Assembly (NCBI RefSeq): GCF_963675165.1
Contig: NC_087377.1
Coordinates: 5,766,042-5,830,041 of the forward strand
DNA from: Halichondria panicea
Lineage: Eukaryota; Porifera; Demospongiae; Suberitida; Halichondriidae
DNA: 64,000 nucleotides
Reading direction: 5' to 3'
The position numbers were made by a program, and so were the translations under genes. Under the pieces are notes generated by a model. The model did not search any database, had not been told where the DNA came from, and saw only the letters and a program-made list of their open reading frames with translations. Below are positions 34,401 through 45,173 of the stretch, one piece after another. The first letter of the stretch is position 1. Every line of letters starts with the position of its first letter.

Positions 34401-37347
34401 TCACAGGAATACACATCATTCATGTAACTCATACTATCACATACTGTACATGTACAGCAACTACACAGTACACTAACTTTATCCTTAGAATAGGAAATTT
34501 ATATGTATCTCAAAATAGAAATTATGTCAACGTTATATGGTGGGCCGTTTGTTTCAAAATTCATCTATGGTGGTACGTGCAAAAATCAAAAGCACAAAAT
34601 TATTCACGGTATTGCCGACTTCCTGAGTTTTGAGCATTATTTTAATCAACTCTTAAATGTTGTGTTTTAAGGACTGTATGCATATCTTGAATGAATTAAT
34701 GTTGTGCATCAGCGCTCTTTATGAATGCATCAAAATCTTGAATGAATACTAAATCTTGAATGAAAATTGCACATCTTGAATGGAATACTGTATGCATCTT
34801 GAATGCATGTATTGTAATCTGAATGAAATTTAACATTTGAATTTTAAAACAAACGGCCCACCATAACGTTACATTTCAATCGCTGCAGGTGATACCTTGA
34901 TTTTCTATATGCAATGTAGACATATTTTGACTTCCTCGGGCAGCTATACTGTAGGTACATGTACCAGAGAAGGTACACATACACATATACAACAAAATCA
35001 ATTGAGCTATTCTACCTACATGTAAGCTCTGTACTAGAACGCTAGCTTTTGGTAGATGCAACACTGTACTGCACAGATGCAACCAGCACAGCTAGCAGCC
35101 ATTAATGTTAGACTTTGGATTTTTGGCATTATTTTTATTAACAATCATAGTCGATCGTTTCCCACTCTTTTGAGTTTCTCTGTGATTATATGCCTTTGAT
35201 TATATCTGCATAGCATCTCATGATAATTATCATGTGTGTATTAGCAATTACAATGACTAGTAGCTATAATTATGTATGTTGTGTACATTGTAGCTTTGAC
35301 ACATCCACCGAGGCATCAGCACTCGCGGTGCATTCATTGCCATTAAATCACTGCTTTCCACGTCAGGGAAGGACGTTTGGAGTTGCACTTCTTTTGATGG
35401 CCAAATTGAACTCTGACTAGGAAATAATAAAGAATGTGGTGCATGATTGTGCATCCAACACTTCCTGCGCGGATATCATACCTCCTCTGATCCAAAGGGT
35501 ATTTTTCCAGAGAAGTGTGTCAACAGAAGAAAACTAATGTGATTCCTACAGTACAGTCACGTATTTTTATGCCTCGGTGCGCATGCGCAAGCGAGGTATA
35601 CGGTAGTGTGTTTGTGTGTCTGTGTAGACTGCTACGGCTGCTCAAGGGTGAATCAAGTGCAAGTAAGAGTTTCTATAGGCTTCTAGTCATGTTTACTTGG
35701 ATTTTAATTCATGGATTTGCAAAATAATGCTTCGTTCTCGAGTTATGCCTAGTTTTGCTTACTTGGAATGCCATTGCAGCCTTTTCAGAAGAGCATGTAG
35801 CCAAACTTGTTTACCGAGTGTTACTACTCTACTTAGCTCTGCACTAGAACGCTAGCTATTGTAGCTGCAAGAGTGAGGAAGAGAGCTGCAAGGCTCTGCT
35901 GATGGCAGCCATTAATTTTAGACTTGAACTTTTGGCATCGATCGTTTTTAACAACAATCATGGCCGATTATTACCCACTCTTTGAGTTTGCATGCTAATT
36001 ATTGCAAAAATTTGCATCAGTATAAAAGCTATTAGTAGCTTTATGTTATGTAGCTTTGGCATCTCCACCGAGGCATCAGCACCTGCGGTGCTTTCATTAA
36101 ACAGGCAATCTTTTTTCTGGGTAGTGTGAACGTTTGACCACAAATATCGCACAACCACCACTGAAGTAAAATCTGAACATGTATTTCGATTTACAACATG
36201 TACATAACATTAAAATCGTATGAACCTTATGGATCCGACAAAAAGACTTTAAGGTACAAAATGGCAATAGAGGCTACAATGTACATGCATCGTACATGCT
36301 TGATCAGAGGCCGCTCTCAAATAGTAGCCTCCTTTGCTAACATTTAGTAGCCGCTCTCAAATAGTAGCCTCAGTGAACTTTGACTCGAGCATTTCTGCAT
36401 GCATGTGGAAGCCATATTAATACTAACAGCAGCTTGTCAGTGCAGTGCTTCACAAAGACTCTCTCATGGCAAAGTTCGAATTTGTGAAAAGAAATTTTGC
36501 TGACAAACTAAAGGTTGTTGAAGGGCTACCCTTGAATAATGGCCCTCTCAAATGGTAGCCTCCTCTGCCAGCAAAGTGAAACATTTAGTAGCCGCAGCCT
36601 CTGATCAAGCATAATTATACGATTTAAAATTCGCGAAATAGCAGCCTTTTTGCGGCATGTATGCAATTATATTAAATTCATGGGTATAAATGTTCGCATA
36701 TAATTATACTTATAATCAGTCAAAACCACAAAAATGTATACCCTTAAAATATACCCGCTATACAGTATACATGCATGTAGTCACTATAATTTTGTACAAT
36801 CATGTAAAATTCAAGCAGGGTGTACCTACCGTAGACTAGTAAATCATAGGAATGTAACCATGCATGCAGATCGACACAGTAGTGGCTCACCAGCAATGTG
36901 ACACGAGTCATACGCCAGTACTGGTCGACAGTCCAACATAAAGTAGGTCTCCATGGTGTGGAGGTCACGGGCCAGGTCATGAGGGTGGATGGTATGAACC
37001 TGCAAAAAAGTTAAAACAATTATACACTTGTACAGTGTACATGTACAAACAAACAGAAGTTCACTAACTCCAGGAGAAGGATATCACACCGCGATTTATG
37101 TAAGTATTTAATTGGGTTTCTATAATTAAAGGAGATAGCTTTCCAATAACAGGAAGCAGCTACACAACACTATTACCAGCACCTTTATATGCTCCTGCTA
37201 TTACAATACCCAAACATAATAATTATGGGAAAGGTTTCGTACTTTGACTTCTGGTAGTTTCAGACTGGTCATCTTTATTGGAGGCAACTTCCTCTCAACA
37301 TCATTCGAGGCATTTGATTGGTTAGAATCCTGCGTTGTATCCGCCAT
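27753..37347 (-). CDS. DUSP6/7-like: MAP-kinase phosphatase, DUSP6/7-like (10 exons, complete)
   Basis: Minus-strand exons, all in phase: 37347-37243, 36999-36891, 33655-33549, 32459-32321, 31131-31024, 29813-29716, 29400-29244, 28828-28716, 28363-28211 and 27956-27753, giving 430 aa. Residues about 36-190 form the rhodanese/MKP docking domain ([18 protein letters not shown], then [16 protein letters not shown], whose KKR at about 83-85 fits the kinase-interaction motif, ending [15 protein letters not shown]). Residues about 205-350 form the dual-specificity phosphatase domain: [24 protein letters not shown], general acid D257 in [11 protein letters not shown], and the signature HCMAGISR with nucleophile C288 and R294. 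The tail is polar and ends at TGA 27755. The family removes both phosphates from ERK/MAPK activation loops. The one soft call is the last exon's acceptor (CTCTCTAAG; ACAAAG eight codons on is an alternative). Introns carry several MITEs. The promoter should lie just above 37347. Confidence 0.92.
28915..29113. mobile_element. 199-bp MITE, ends TACCGTAAACG
   Basis: TACCGTAAACGGTGACATTT at 28915 faces its inverted counterpart ending CGTTTACGGTA at 29113. The 25-bp ends differ at three positions. It lies in the seventh intron of the phosphatase gene. Confidence 0.7.
31345..31830 (+). repeat. Diverged copy of the ATGCCTCGG family, with (TCTG)n tract
   Basis: It starts ATGCCTCGAGGCGTAGCCGC and contains a TG/TCTG microsatellite at about 31390-31444, then TTTCTATAGGCTTCTAG-type and TCTCGAGTTATGG blocks shared with the copies at 35566 and 53904. 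The right end is unclear. Located in an intron of the phosphatase gene. Confidence 0.65.
32620..32682. repeat. 63-bp near-perfect palindrome
   Basis: Arms of about 31 bp (GGTTGTATGTACATGTTCAT on the left) meet at 32651/32652 without a loop; one extra G at 32628 is the only bulge. It could extrude a cruciform or be a minimal inverted-repeat element. It is intronic in the phosphatase gene. Confidence 0.8.
35025..35343 (+). repeat. Partial copy (right half) of the ATGCCTCGG family
   Basis: It shares ACTAGAACGCTAGCT, GCCATTAATGTTAGACTT and the right end CCACCGAGGCATCAGCACTC followed by GCGGTGC with the full copy at 35566-36098, from which it is separated by about 220 bp. Intron of the phosphatase gene. 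Confidence 0.65.
35566..36098 (+). mobile_element. Full copy of an unclassified interspersed element (about 530 bp)
   Basis: Left end TATGCCTCGGTGCGCATGCG, right end CACCGAGGCATCAGCACCTG then CGGTGCTTTCATTAA. ATGCCTCGGTG and CACCGAGGCAT are inverted copies. The right end also holds a small hairpin AGCACC-TGC-GGTGCT. No protein is encoded. Another full copy is at 53904-54397 and diverged or partial ones are at 27005, 31345 and 35025. It sits in the second intron of the phosphatase gene. Confidence 0.75.
36295..36612. mobile_element. MITE with TGATCAGAGGC ends
   Basis: TGATCAGAGGC near 36301 is matched inverted by GCCTCTGATCAAGCAT ending at 36612. CTCTCAAATAGTAGCCTC occurs twice near the left end, and a variant with CTCTCAAATGGTAGCCTC occurs near the right. 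Non-coding; second intron of the phosphatase gene. Confidence 0.7.
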
Positions 37348-37360
37348 TTCAGGACTTCAG

Positions 37361-37433
37361 GGCTGTGTGTGTGTGAGGGGTGGAGTGGGTTGTGTGTGTG
37401 TGAGGGGTGGAGTGGGTTGTGTGTGCGTGTACA
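37361..37433. repeat. GTGTGAGGGGTGGAGTGGGTT minisatellite
   Basis: A unit of about 27 bp (TGTGTGTGAGGGGTGGAGTG onward) is repeated twice, directly upstream of the phosphatase start codon at 37347. It may lie in the 5' untranslated region or promoter. Confidence 0.75.
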
Positions 37434-39228
37434 TGTATTGTGTATCAATTACGTTTCAGTGTCTCTGACATACACTAATTACTAGGACAAAACCGTAAAA
37501 CTGCAACCTGAACTACAAACACACTGTATGCAGGTACAGTACAAGCTCAGTCATTACTAGGTATACGCACACGCATGAACAGCCTCGTGCAGAGTTACAA
37601 TTTTAGGAGAAAGAAGGAGAATAGATGTGCTAGAGAGTATAGAGAATGAGATTTGGATGTAATTATGGATGCGTATATAGATCTACACGTAAAATAGTAA
37701 TTACATTATTGGTTAGAATAAATCTCTCTAGAACTCTGCTTTCTCTTTCAAATAGTAGTGTCATTGTTGGCTTTATTCATGTGAGACTCTTAATATAGAG
37801 CTCTACAGAATAGATACAGGATCGATGGCTATAGCCTTAGCCCTATACATGTAGCTAGCTCTTTCAGCTATAATTCTCATGCACATGTATCTAATGCATA
37901 ATTATGCCAATAGTAGATCCGTTTGGATGTAATTAAACGAATGTAGCCACACCCAATTCCGCATTCTTGAAGCGTGAATTTTCTGAGCATGCATGCATAC
38001 AATGGTTTTCATACGATGAGGTATTAGTTGCGCTAAGGCGCTCAGCAACAAACATAACTATACATGTAAAAAATAATCATGAATGCATACATAAAATTAA
38101 TAATTGTATCGATTAATGATGTCTTACAACATGTACATAGTGCAACAACTGCCAGTGTTGAGTATGTTTGTTTAATTGTGCATACCCCCTACGCAATACA
38201 CACAGCTTTTACTACGACCCAAACTGAATGCTTCACGTGACTGGTGCTGACCGAGCACATGCACAGCTTTTACTAGAAAATAGGAGCCCAAACTGAAGGC
38301 TTCATGTGAGTGGTGCTGACCGAGCACACCAGGTGTTGCGCGAACACAACAACATGGGACCGGACTATTTGGTGACTTGATGACCATCTGTGTATAGCTA
38401 GGAATGCAAACTTCACAAAACTCCCAATCTAGGACAACTTCTACAGTTGATTATACACGCACGTACACACACACACACAGTGGAAACAGCACGTCTATTA
38501 ATGATGTCACACAAACAACTTGCAGTCAGTCCCCTAACCTTTAAAGGATGTAGTGAGCTACACTATACCCTAGAATACCACGAAGAATGCATTGCCTGAT
38601 GGAGATATAGAATGTATTTCACAATACATGCAGTGAGGGCAACACCTGCATACGGTGCATACAAACAAAGTTGGTCCCTCCATGAAAACATCCTTTGGGA
38701 GTCAATGAACACGCAAGCAAGGGTACACTGAGGTCATTTCACGAACAGTACTGGGGAAACATACCTGCTACCTGTACCCTGTATTGAAACTAACAGTACA
38801 CTTTAACAGATGTCCTTAACAATTCAATCATCATCTCCTGTAGGCTGTACATACATCTCAATTTACAGGAATCAAACTCCTACGGAAAGGATTTCCTGGT
38901 ACCAGTCATGTTGACCTGGAAGTAAGAAACTACACGTGCAAAGCATTGGTCTATGGTCTGTAAGTGGTCCATGGTCTGTAAGTTGGCCCCTTGACCCCAT
39001 GAAAAGGTCATGCAACTACTTTTTGCTGACTAAAAGCAGGGAAGTACAAAACATGTAACCACTATGAATAGCACTGAATAGCACAATCAATCTCTGGAAT
39101 GACTGTGTTTGCTCCTTGTGGTTAGAGGACACCTAATGAGGCAAATTGTGGACTGTGAACCGTCTATACTCTATAAATCACGTATAATATTATACATACA
39201 GTACAGTGAGTTACATGTAGGGACACCT
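37434..39228. other. Spacer upstream of the phosphatase gene
   Basis: No gene was recognised. A tandem duplication of about 65 bp lies at about 38205-38335 (CACAGCTTTTACTA...CTGGTGCTGACCGAGCACA twice, diverged). An 18-bp imperfect tandem pair (GGTCYATGGTCTGTAAGT) is at about 38950-38985, with a short doubling AATAGCACTG at about 39066. Confidence 0.45.
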
Positions 39229-39671
39229 CTATACCAGAGGAGGAATGCCAGGGTCAAAAGGTCACTAATTAAAACGTCACGTGGCCCTATGTTTTACATG
39301 TAAAACTGAGTTTATCCTCGCGCCCCTGAGTTTATACATCACCACTAGCTTCATCCTCTTTAATGAGTTGAGCTATCGCGCCCCAGAGGAATCAGCTTGA
39401 GAGAAGATATCCAGGATTTAATTGCAACCTTTGACCTTTTATTGCATTCTTCAAATTGGAAAATTATCATTCCGTGGCTAGGATATAAATTTTTATGTAC
39501 TGGCTTGCTGCACTGGATAGATCAAGGTATAGTAAGCTTCCCAAACAAGCAAATAAAGAACAGAAGCGCTAAGCTGTTATATGCAGCAAAGGTCAAGAAC
39601 CCAGAACAAGAATGTTTAATCTTTCATTAAACGTGACCTTATTGACCCTGGCGTTCCTCCTCTGCCTCTAT
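39229..39671. mobile_element. 443-bp TIR element
   Basis: The left end TATACCAGAGGAGGAATGCC (then AGGGTCAAAAGGTCAC) is matched inverted by GTGACCTTATTGACCCTGGC (then GTTCCTCCTCTGCCTCTAT) at 39633-39671, over about 38 bp with a few differences. An open frame inside (39397-39630, 77 codons) has no recognisable domain. Confidence 0.7.
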
Positions 39672-40466
39672 GTAAAGGTCATGTACATTGAATCTAAATG
39701 AGCAGTTTTGGCAGATGTTCATAACACATTACTACTGATATTTATGAGTTAACATAACCACAACATTTTCACCTGCAAAATAAACACAATTAATAGCACT
39801 AACATGAGAGATGGCCGGGTTTTAGAAATATAAAAAAATGTGTCTGCAAACCACATTATTGTACTAATTGCTCATGAATAATTCATACACGTAAGATATT
39901 CATTTCTCATTACAACATTGCTTTTTTAAGAGAAACAAAAGCTCAGCAGAAATTGCATGTCTTTGTAGTCCAATGAGGTCAGCTGGAAAAAACTGAAGAC
40001 TATCGGCGCCAAGTTTTGTTGTTTGCATGCATGGCTTCAAGATTGTTTTTCTGACCAGTATTCGACGCCTAAAATATATAGAAGCTAGACAACTCAAAAG
40101 ATATTCTGTTTATGGAGATCTTACAGGAGGAACTTTAGTCCCCCATCACTACTGTACAGTCACCATATTAGCCTACAAAAGACAACTACATGTTCAAGTG
40201 GCAGTATCCTTGTTGCAACTTACTCTCAGGGGGGGGGACATTTTCGAGCAGGCCTGACCCTTTATGCCTATATTAAGAGCAGACTATATGGTGAGGGGGA
40301 ATTTCCTTAGGCTAGGAAATGACGCCAAGTGACCATCGCCATCGCCATCACATCACCATAATTATGAGCTATATATATCTACTACATGCATGTAGCTACA
40401 GCTGAATGGCACAGAAGATCCACAGGGTATAGGGTCGTAAGATTCACAAATATTAATATCTATGTA

Positions 40467-40670
40467 CAGGGTGTCATACAGGATTTTGAAGCAGAGGGGG
40501 GAAATAAGAAAAGTAACCAGAAAATGTTGCTAAAAAAAAGGTCAACTGTTATTTCAATACCCTTATAGTATGTAAAATTGCCAGCTATGGACCCTCAGTC
40601 AGCAAAAAAGGGGGGGGAAAATTGGAGATAGGGGGGGGATATCCCCCCTTTCCCCCTGTATGACACCCTG
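40467..40670. mobile_element. 204-bp MITE with 5-bp target duplication
   Basis: The ends CAGGGTGTCATACAGG and CCTGTATGACACCCTG are perfect 16-bp inverted repeats. ATGTA flanks both sides (40462-40466 and 40671-40675). CAGGG tips and a 5-bp duplication fit hAT-type mobilisation in lineages recorded with 5-bp duplications. A broken right end of the same family lies at about 53287-53323. Confidence 0.85.
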
Positions 40671-40699
40671 ATGTATATACACTGCACACACCTGGCCCA

Positions 40700-42440
40700 C
40701 AGTACAACAGCTAGCCTACACATCACGGAACACTCACTACCATGGACTAGAGCTACATGTACAGTGATGTATAATAATAGGGATTAGCAGAGAAAGGCAA
40801 AGAGGTCCAGTTGGTGTCAGGGGATGACTAGAGCAGAGAAACTATATACAAGAACTAAGTTACACGGTGTTAGTACAGTCATTGTTATGAGCAAGTTAGC
40901 ACATAATTATTGTGCTGCAAGCAAATGCAAAAATTAATGTTTGACTGGTTAGGAAATCAGTTCCAAGATTATGTTGCAAGCCAGATCGATTTGTTAGTAA
41001 CCAACACACAATCACTTTCAGCATTGATGCCTCTATATACTAGTACTGATTCTGTATACACTACTGCAACCCAATACAGCAGTTTGCTTCGAATAATAGC
41101 TGCGGCTACAAGTCAATGGTAGAGTGTTGCTATAATTATACCCTACAGTTGTATATATTCGATTTAAGGCGACCCTCCAAATATGTGACAGCGACACCCT
41201 CGATTTTAGGCAACACTCTGACCTCTAAAAGTAGCGACTGCTGCATTGGCAATTTTTTTGTGCAGCGCCCTAAATGGAGGTCAAATGTACCCACTACAGT
41301 GTATGTACATGTATGTCTTGCTTCATGAAACAACGTATTGTTAAGCAGCCTGAAATCGAGGCTAGCAGAAAAACCTCGACCAAATGCGACCATCTACATA
41401 TGCAACACAAGAACTTCAACTTTTAAACGTACAAAAAAGCGACCTCTGGCTTCGAAATTATTTAAGTCAAGTGTCACCCTATATCCAATTAAATGCATTA
41501 AAAATAGTTATAGCATACTCTGTACTGTACTGTAATGTGTATTGTAGTTCACACAGAAATCTTTAATATACAGAACAGCAACAAAAATAATTAATATTGT
41601 GTGAGGTTTTACTTTTACTTCGACTGCAACAAAAGGCATTTTTAAATACATGTTAGGGTTGCATCCAGGGGATATATCATCTGTTATATCGAGACAAATA
41701 ATTATGTACCTGGTTGCACAATCAACAAACAAAACCATAATTATTAAGCCAAAAATAATTATGTCGGACAATAAGCAATACGCGATCGACAAGAATTAAG
41801 GGGTAAACCAAATTATTGGGAGCTTGGACACTTTAATATTGTTAAGACAACGGCCATTTACAGACGCCCGACAACACACGAAGCTATAGCAACAGTGTTA
41901 TAATTATTTTAAACATGTTTATATGGACTAGGAAACAGTGCATGTGGGGAAATAAAAATATTAAAGGTGGTCACCATCAACACTGGTACTGCCCCACATA
42001 TACCACAAACCAGCAATGCAGTATGCCTTTAAAACACTTACTTGCTTGCTCAAGAGAATCAAGGACCATGTACCACCGGCCGGCCACGCGTTAACTTCCA
42101 GCTAGCAGCTAGCTCAGCAATAATTTTTCTGTTTACAAATTTTAGCTGATGTACATAATTATTTTAGGAACAAATAATGTGACATCATTAATTTTTGTCA
42201 CTAATTATAGAGCGAGCATGCGCAAAAGTGATTCCCGGGAAAATCAACTTTAATTCCACAACAGCATGAACATACGATGTAATAATTCTTCGCTTCACAA
42301 AGAAAAAACTAATAAGTGATCTATGCAGCAGAGCATTAAATAATAAATCATGATTCTAATAAGCACCTGAATGACTGTGAGCATATTAAATTTCTAAAAC
42401 CTGTGCTACTTATAATTATGAGTGTTTTGATCACCATGCA
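40700..42440. other. No recognisable gene; possible degenerate repeat
   Basis: Between about 41160 and 41500 GCGAC/AGCGAC motifs recur at both sides of a segment in a loosely inverted layout, suggesting a decayed TIR element. Nothing else was recognised, and short open frames lack domains. Confidence 0.35.
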
Positions 42441-42446
42441 CATTGG

Positions 42447-43177
42447 CTATTCAACACTTCCACTACCACTCAAGTCTTGAACATTGTCGAGAATATCATC
42501 AATGTTGACTGTAACAAGGTCGAACTCCAGCTCTTGTCTGAACCACGGATTGCCAGATTCCGTAACCTGTACATAATTATGAAAGAAACTGAAATGCACG
42601 TTTATGACACACAGATATACAAATTCTGTATAATTATACATCCAATATTATTGTACCGTGCACTACAACCAGAGAATACTCATGCAGGAGAACTATACAG
42701 TGCCACAAATAAATTGACTCACATTTCGAACATAGTCTTGACACACTAGCTCGAAAGCAAAATCCTTGGCTGCATTTACTCGTAGGTAGTGACGAGTATT
42801 GTTTTCATCTGCAATGTAAAGCTTAACACCGACAGAAAACTGAGTCTCAGTGTATACTTCACTTCCAGTGGAATTCAGTGTGAAATTTTGACGGCAACCA
42901 GATGAAGGAACGTGGAGAAGCTTTAAATCACTGTCGTTGAAAACTTGGAGGTTGCGATGTGGTCCATCGTCATAGAGATGAAAGTTACCTAACAAGAATA
43001 AAATTGTGATTTTACAATAAATTTATTATTTTAATTGTACCAAACACTTAATTATTACGCAAAGGGAGAGGACTTACTTGGAAAGTTCTTGAAGTTATCA
43101 AATGATATGATTCCCAAAGAGTATGTCAAATAGAGATGAGTAAGAACGTTGCGAAGTAGAATGATGGTGGCTGCCAT
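42447..43177 (-). CDS. Probable secreted 161-aa protein of unknown family (3 exons)
   Basis: Minus-strand exons 43177-43078, 42988-42723 and 42566-42447 join in phase (1 then 0) to give 161 aa. The N-terminus MAATIILLRNVLTHLYLTYS is a plausible signal peptide or single membrane anchor. The rest is soluble-looking, with two cysteines (SSGCRQNFTL and FELVCQDYV) that could pair, several N-x-S/T sites (for example NDSD, NFTL, NSTG, NNTR), and an acidic C-terminal tail (NIDDILDNVQDLSGSGSVE). An upstream in-frame ATG at 43264 would add 29 residues. I recognise no domain. Splice sites are good (GTAAGTC, GTGAGTC; TTGTTAG, TGTACAG), which supports a real gene. Confidence 0.65.
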
Positions 43178-43631
43178 TATTTTTATTGAGTTAAGCGATG
43201 CTTGAACTGTTCGATTTAATTGAGTCAATGTCTTGATTTGGTAATTTTGCCTAAAGCAAGCCATTTATATATTCCAGCATCGCAAGTTAATTGTGCAATC
43301 GCACTATTATAATTGTGCCGAACTCTGTATCCTCAAAGCAGCCATCTAACTTGTATCCTTCAAGCAAGCCACCTAACTAAGGTAATACAGAATAATACAT
43401 ATCCCCTATAGTTTATAGTTCCTATCCTGCATACCAGTATCTGTATGGTTGCCCAGGCATGCATACATCCACATTCATTTTTGATGTTTTTATACAATAC
43501 GTCAGATCATGCAGAAACATGTTGAAAGAGACTTTGTGCTATGCAGTTTGTAGAATTATTGTGACAATCAAAGCACTAGCTAGTGTGCGGATACATAATT
43601 ATTTAACAATCAAAAGCATGAACTATATAAT

Positions 43632-43768
43632 AGTTAGACACTGTTTTGGAGGTGTCTATGGGATTTAGAAGCCCAAAGGCACTGATTTAGTATCCCGAGC
43701 GTAGCAAGGGTACTAAAGTGGCTGAGGGCTTCTAAATCACATGGACACCGACAAAACAGTGTCTAACT
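43632..43768. mobile_element. 137-bp palindromic MITE
   Basis: AGTTAGACACTGTTTTGG (43632) reappears inverted at the right end (43768), and the inner parts (GGTGTC...GATTTAGAAGCCC) continue the pairing for about 40 bp per arm around a short centre. No clear target duplication was seen. Confidence 0.75.
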
Positions 43769-43999
43769 CATTTAGATACTAGTGCGCATGCGCAAACTGC
43801 TTGACTACAATACAATTACTTGACAACGGAATACTAGGTATACTAAGTAAATTTGCAGGTATACTAAGTCCCATAGCTCTGAGGCACTTTTCCCATGTAC
43901 TTCCCATGTAGATCTTATCAACTAGTGTCTAAAGTATCATAATGCCATATCACAGATTGCATGTATGCTTCATGTACGCGTGGTCTTCCCCCCTTCAGC

Positions 44000-44056
44000 T
44001 AGCCTCGACCAGGCCGATTAAAATACGTATTTTTAATCGGTGTGGTCTCGAGGCTA
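44000..44056. mobile_element. 57-bp palindromic element with perfect 9-bp target duplication
   Basis: It begins TAGCCTCGACCAGGCCGATT and ends with the inverted version, CGAGGCTA. CCCTTCAGC flanks it on both sides (43991-43999 and 44057-44065). The tip matches the terminal repeat of the 510-bp element at 49551-50060 (TAGCCTCGTTCCCAGGCC), which also has a 9-bp duplication. It contains little besides the two ends. Confidence 0.82.
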
Positions 44057-44334
44057 CCCTTCAGCATGACATGATTATAAAACTTAGCTATTGCAATAAA
44101 AACGAGCACAAAGATACATAATTGCCGCTGAGTCAATTTGTCATTGGGCTATAATTATAGACAAGCTAGTGCATGGCTTGAGATAAATGTCGTTCATTAA
44201 TACAATAGTTTGCACACACTCTGAGATAAATGTCGTTCAGTCACAAATAATTAGGTTTGCACACACTCTGAGCACTGGAATCAAGTCTCTCATTGCATCG
44301 GCGTGTGTACATCTGCATGGGTTAAAGAAATCTT

Positions 44335-44562
44335 TTATGTACTGTATAGCGAGTAATTTTCGCGGGGTAAAATTTCCGTTATTTTTCGTGGGCAAGCTCA
44401 CCTCCGCGAAAACGTAGGCGTACGTGGTACCGGTGTTGTACTGGAACGCATGCAATGCAGCTAGTACAGGCAATGAAGTCAAACAACATTTTGACTCACT
44501 GAAAATCCCCGTATTCGAGTTGAATTTTTTACCCCACGAAAATGACCCGTGGGTACAGTATA
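44335..44562. mobile_element. MITE with TTTTCGYGGGGTAAAA ends
   Basis: The left end ACTGTATAGCGAGTAATTTT (then CGCGGGGTAAAA) faces an inverted right end (TTTTTTACCCCACGAAAATG then ACCCGTGGGTACAGTA). A second, more decayed copy is at 44955-45175, and a left-end fragment starts the window (about 11-40, TACCGTAAGTTTCGTGGGGT). Confidence 0.65.
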
Positions 44563-44580
44563 ATTATTATATAATAGATG

Positions 44581-44933
44581 TACAGTAGACTTTCGTTAAT
44601 CCAGTCACCCTTGGGACAGTGCAGCTTGGCCAGAATAGCGAGGTGGCTGTATTTCAGGAAATAGCCGCGGCTTGAACGACCTTACCTCGAATAATAAAGG
44701 ACAAGAATTATTCTGCTGCCAAACCACACCCAAAATGTCATATCCGGGCGTAATAAACGTATAAAATTACATTGAAAACATAGTTTGGGGCAGCCAGCAC
44801 TGGCCAGTATACGGAATAGCGAGTGGCCGTACTTCAGGGTGAGTTTTGTGCAGTAAACATCTAGCTAGCAACCCGCCACACCATATCAAGGTGGCCGCAC
44901 TTCAGAGAGCCGGAATAACGAGAGTTTACTGTA
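44581..44933. mobile_element. 353-bp Tc1/mariner-type MITE (CAGTARAC ends, TA flanks)
   Basis: TACAGTAGACTTTCGTTAAT at 44581 is matched inverted by ATAACGAGAGTTTACTGTA ending at 44933. TA lies at both tips as for Tc1/mariner insertions. The interior repeats GAATAGCGAGGTGGC, and related fragments occur at 25380-25562. Confidence 0.7.
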
Positions 44934-44954
44934 CAACCAATTAAAAAAAGCTGG

Positions 44955-45172
44955 TTACCGTATAAGCGGTAATTTTCGTGGGGTAAAAAAATTTTATTTT
45001 CGTGGGCAAGCTGACCTCTACGAAATTTTACCACGAAAAATATAGGGCTGGTTTACCAGAACGCATGCAATGTAGTGCACGTAATGAAGTAAACTTTTTT
45101 ACTCATGAAAATCTCCGCTGTTCAACTTCAATGAATTTTTTACCACACAAACAATTACTTGCTATAGTATAC
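44955..45172. mobile_element. Decayed second copy of the TTTTCGTGGGGTAAAA MITE
   Basis: It starts GGTTACCGTATAAGCGGTAA with TTTTCGTGGGGTAAAAAA and ends near 45172 with ACAATTACTTGCTATAGTAT. Sequence and layout match the copy at 44335-44562. It abuts the stop codon of the Death-domain gene at 45174. Confidence 0.6.
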
Positions 45173-45173
45173 A

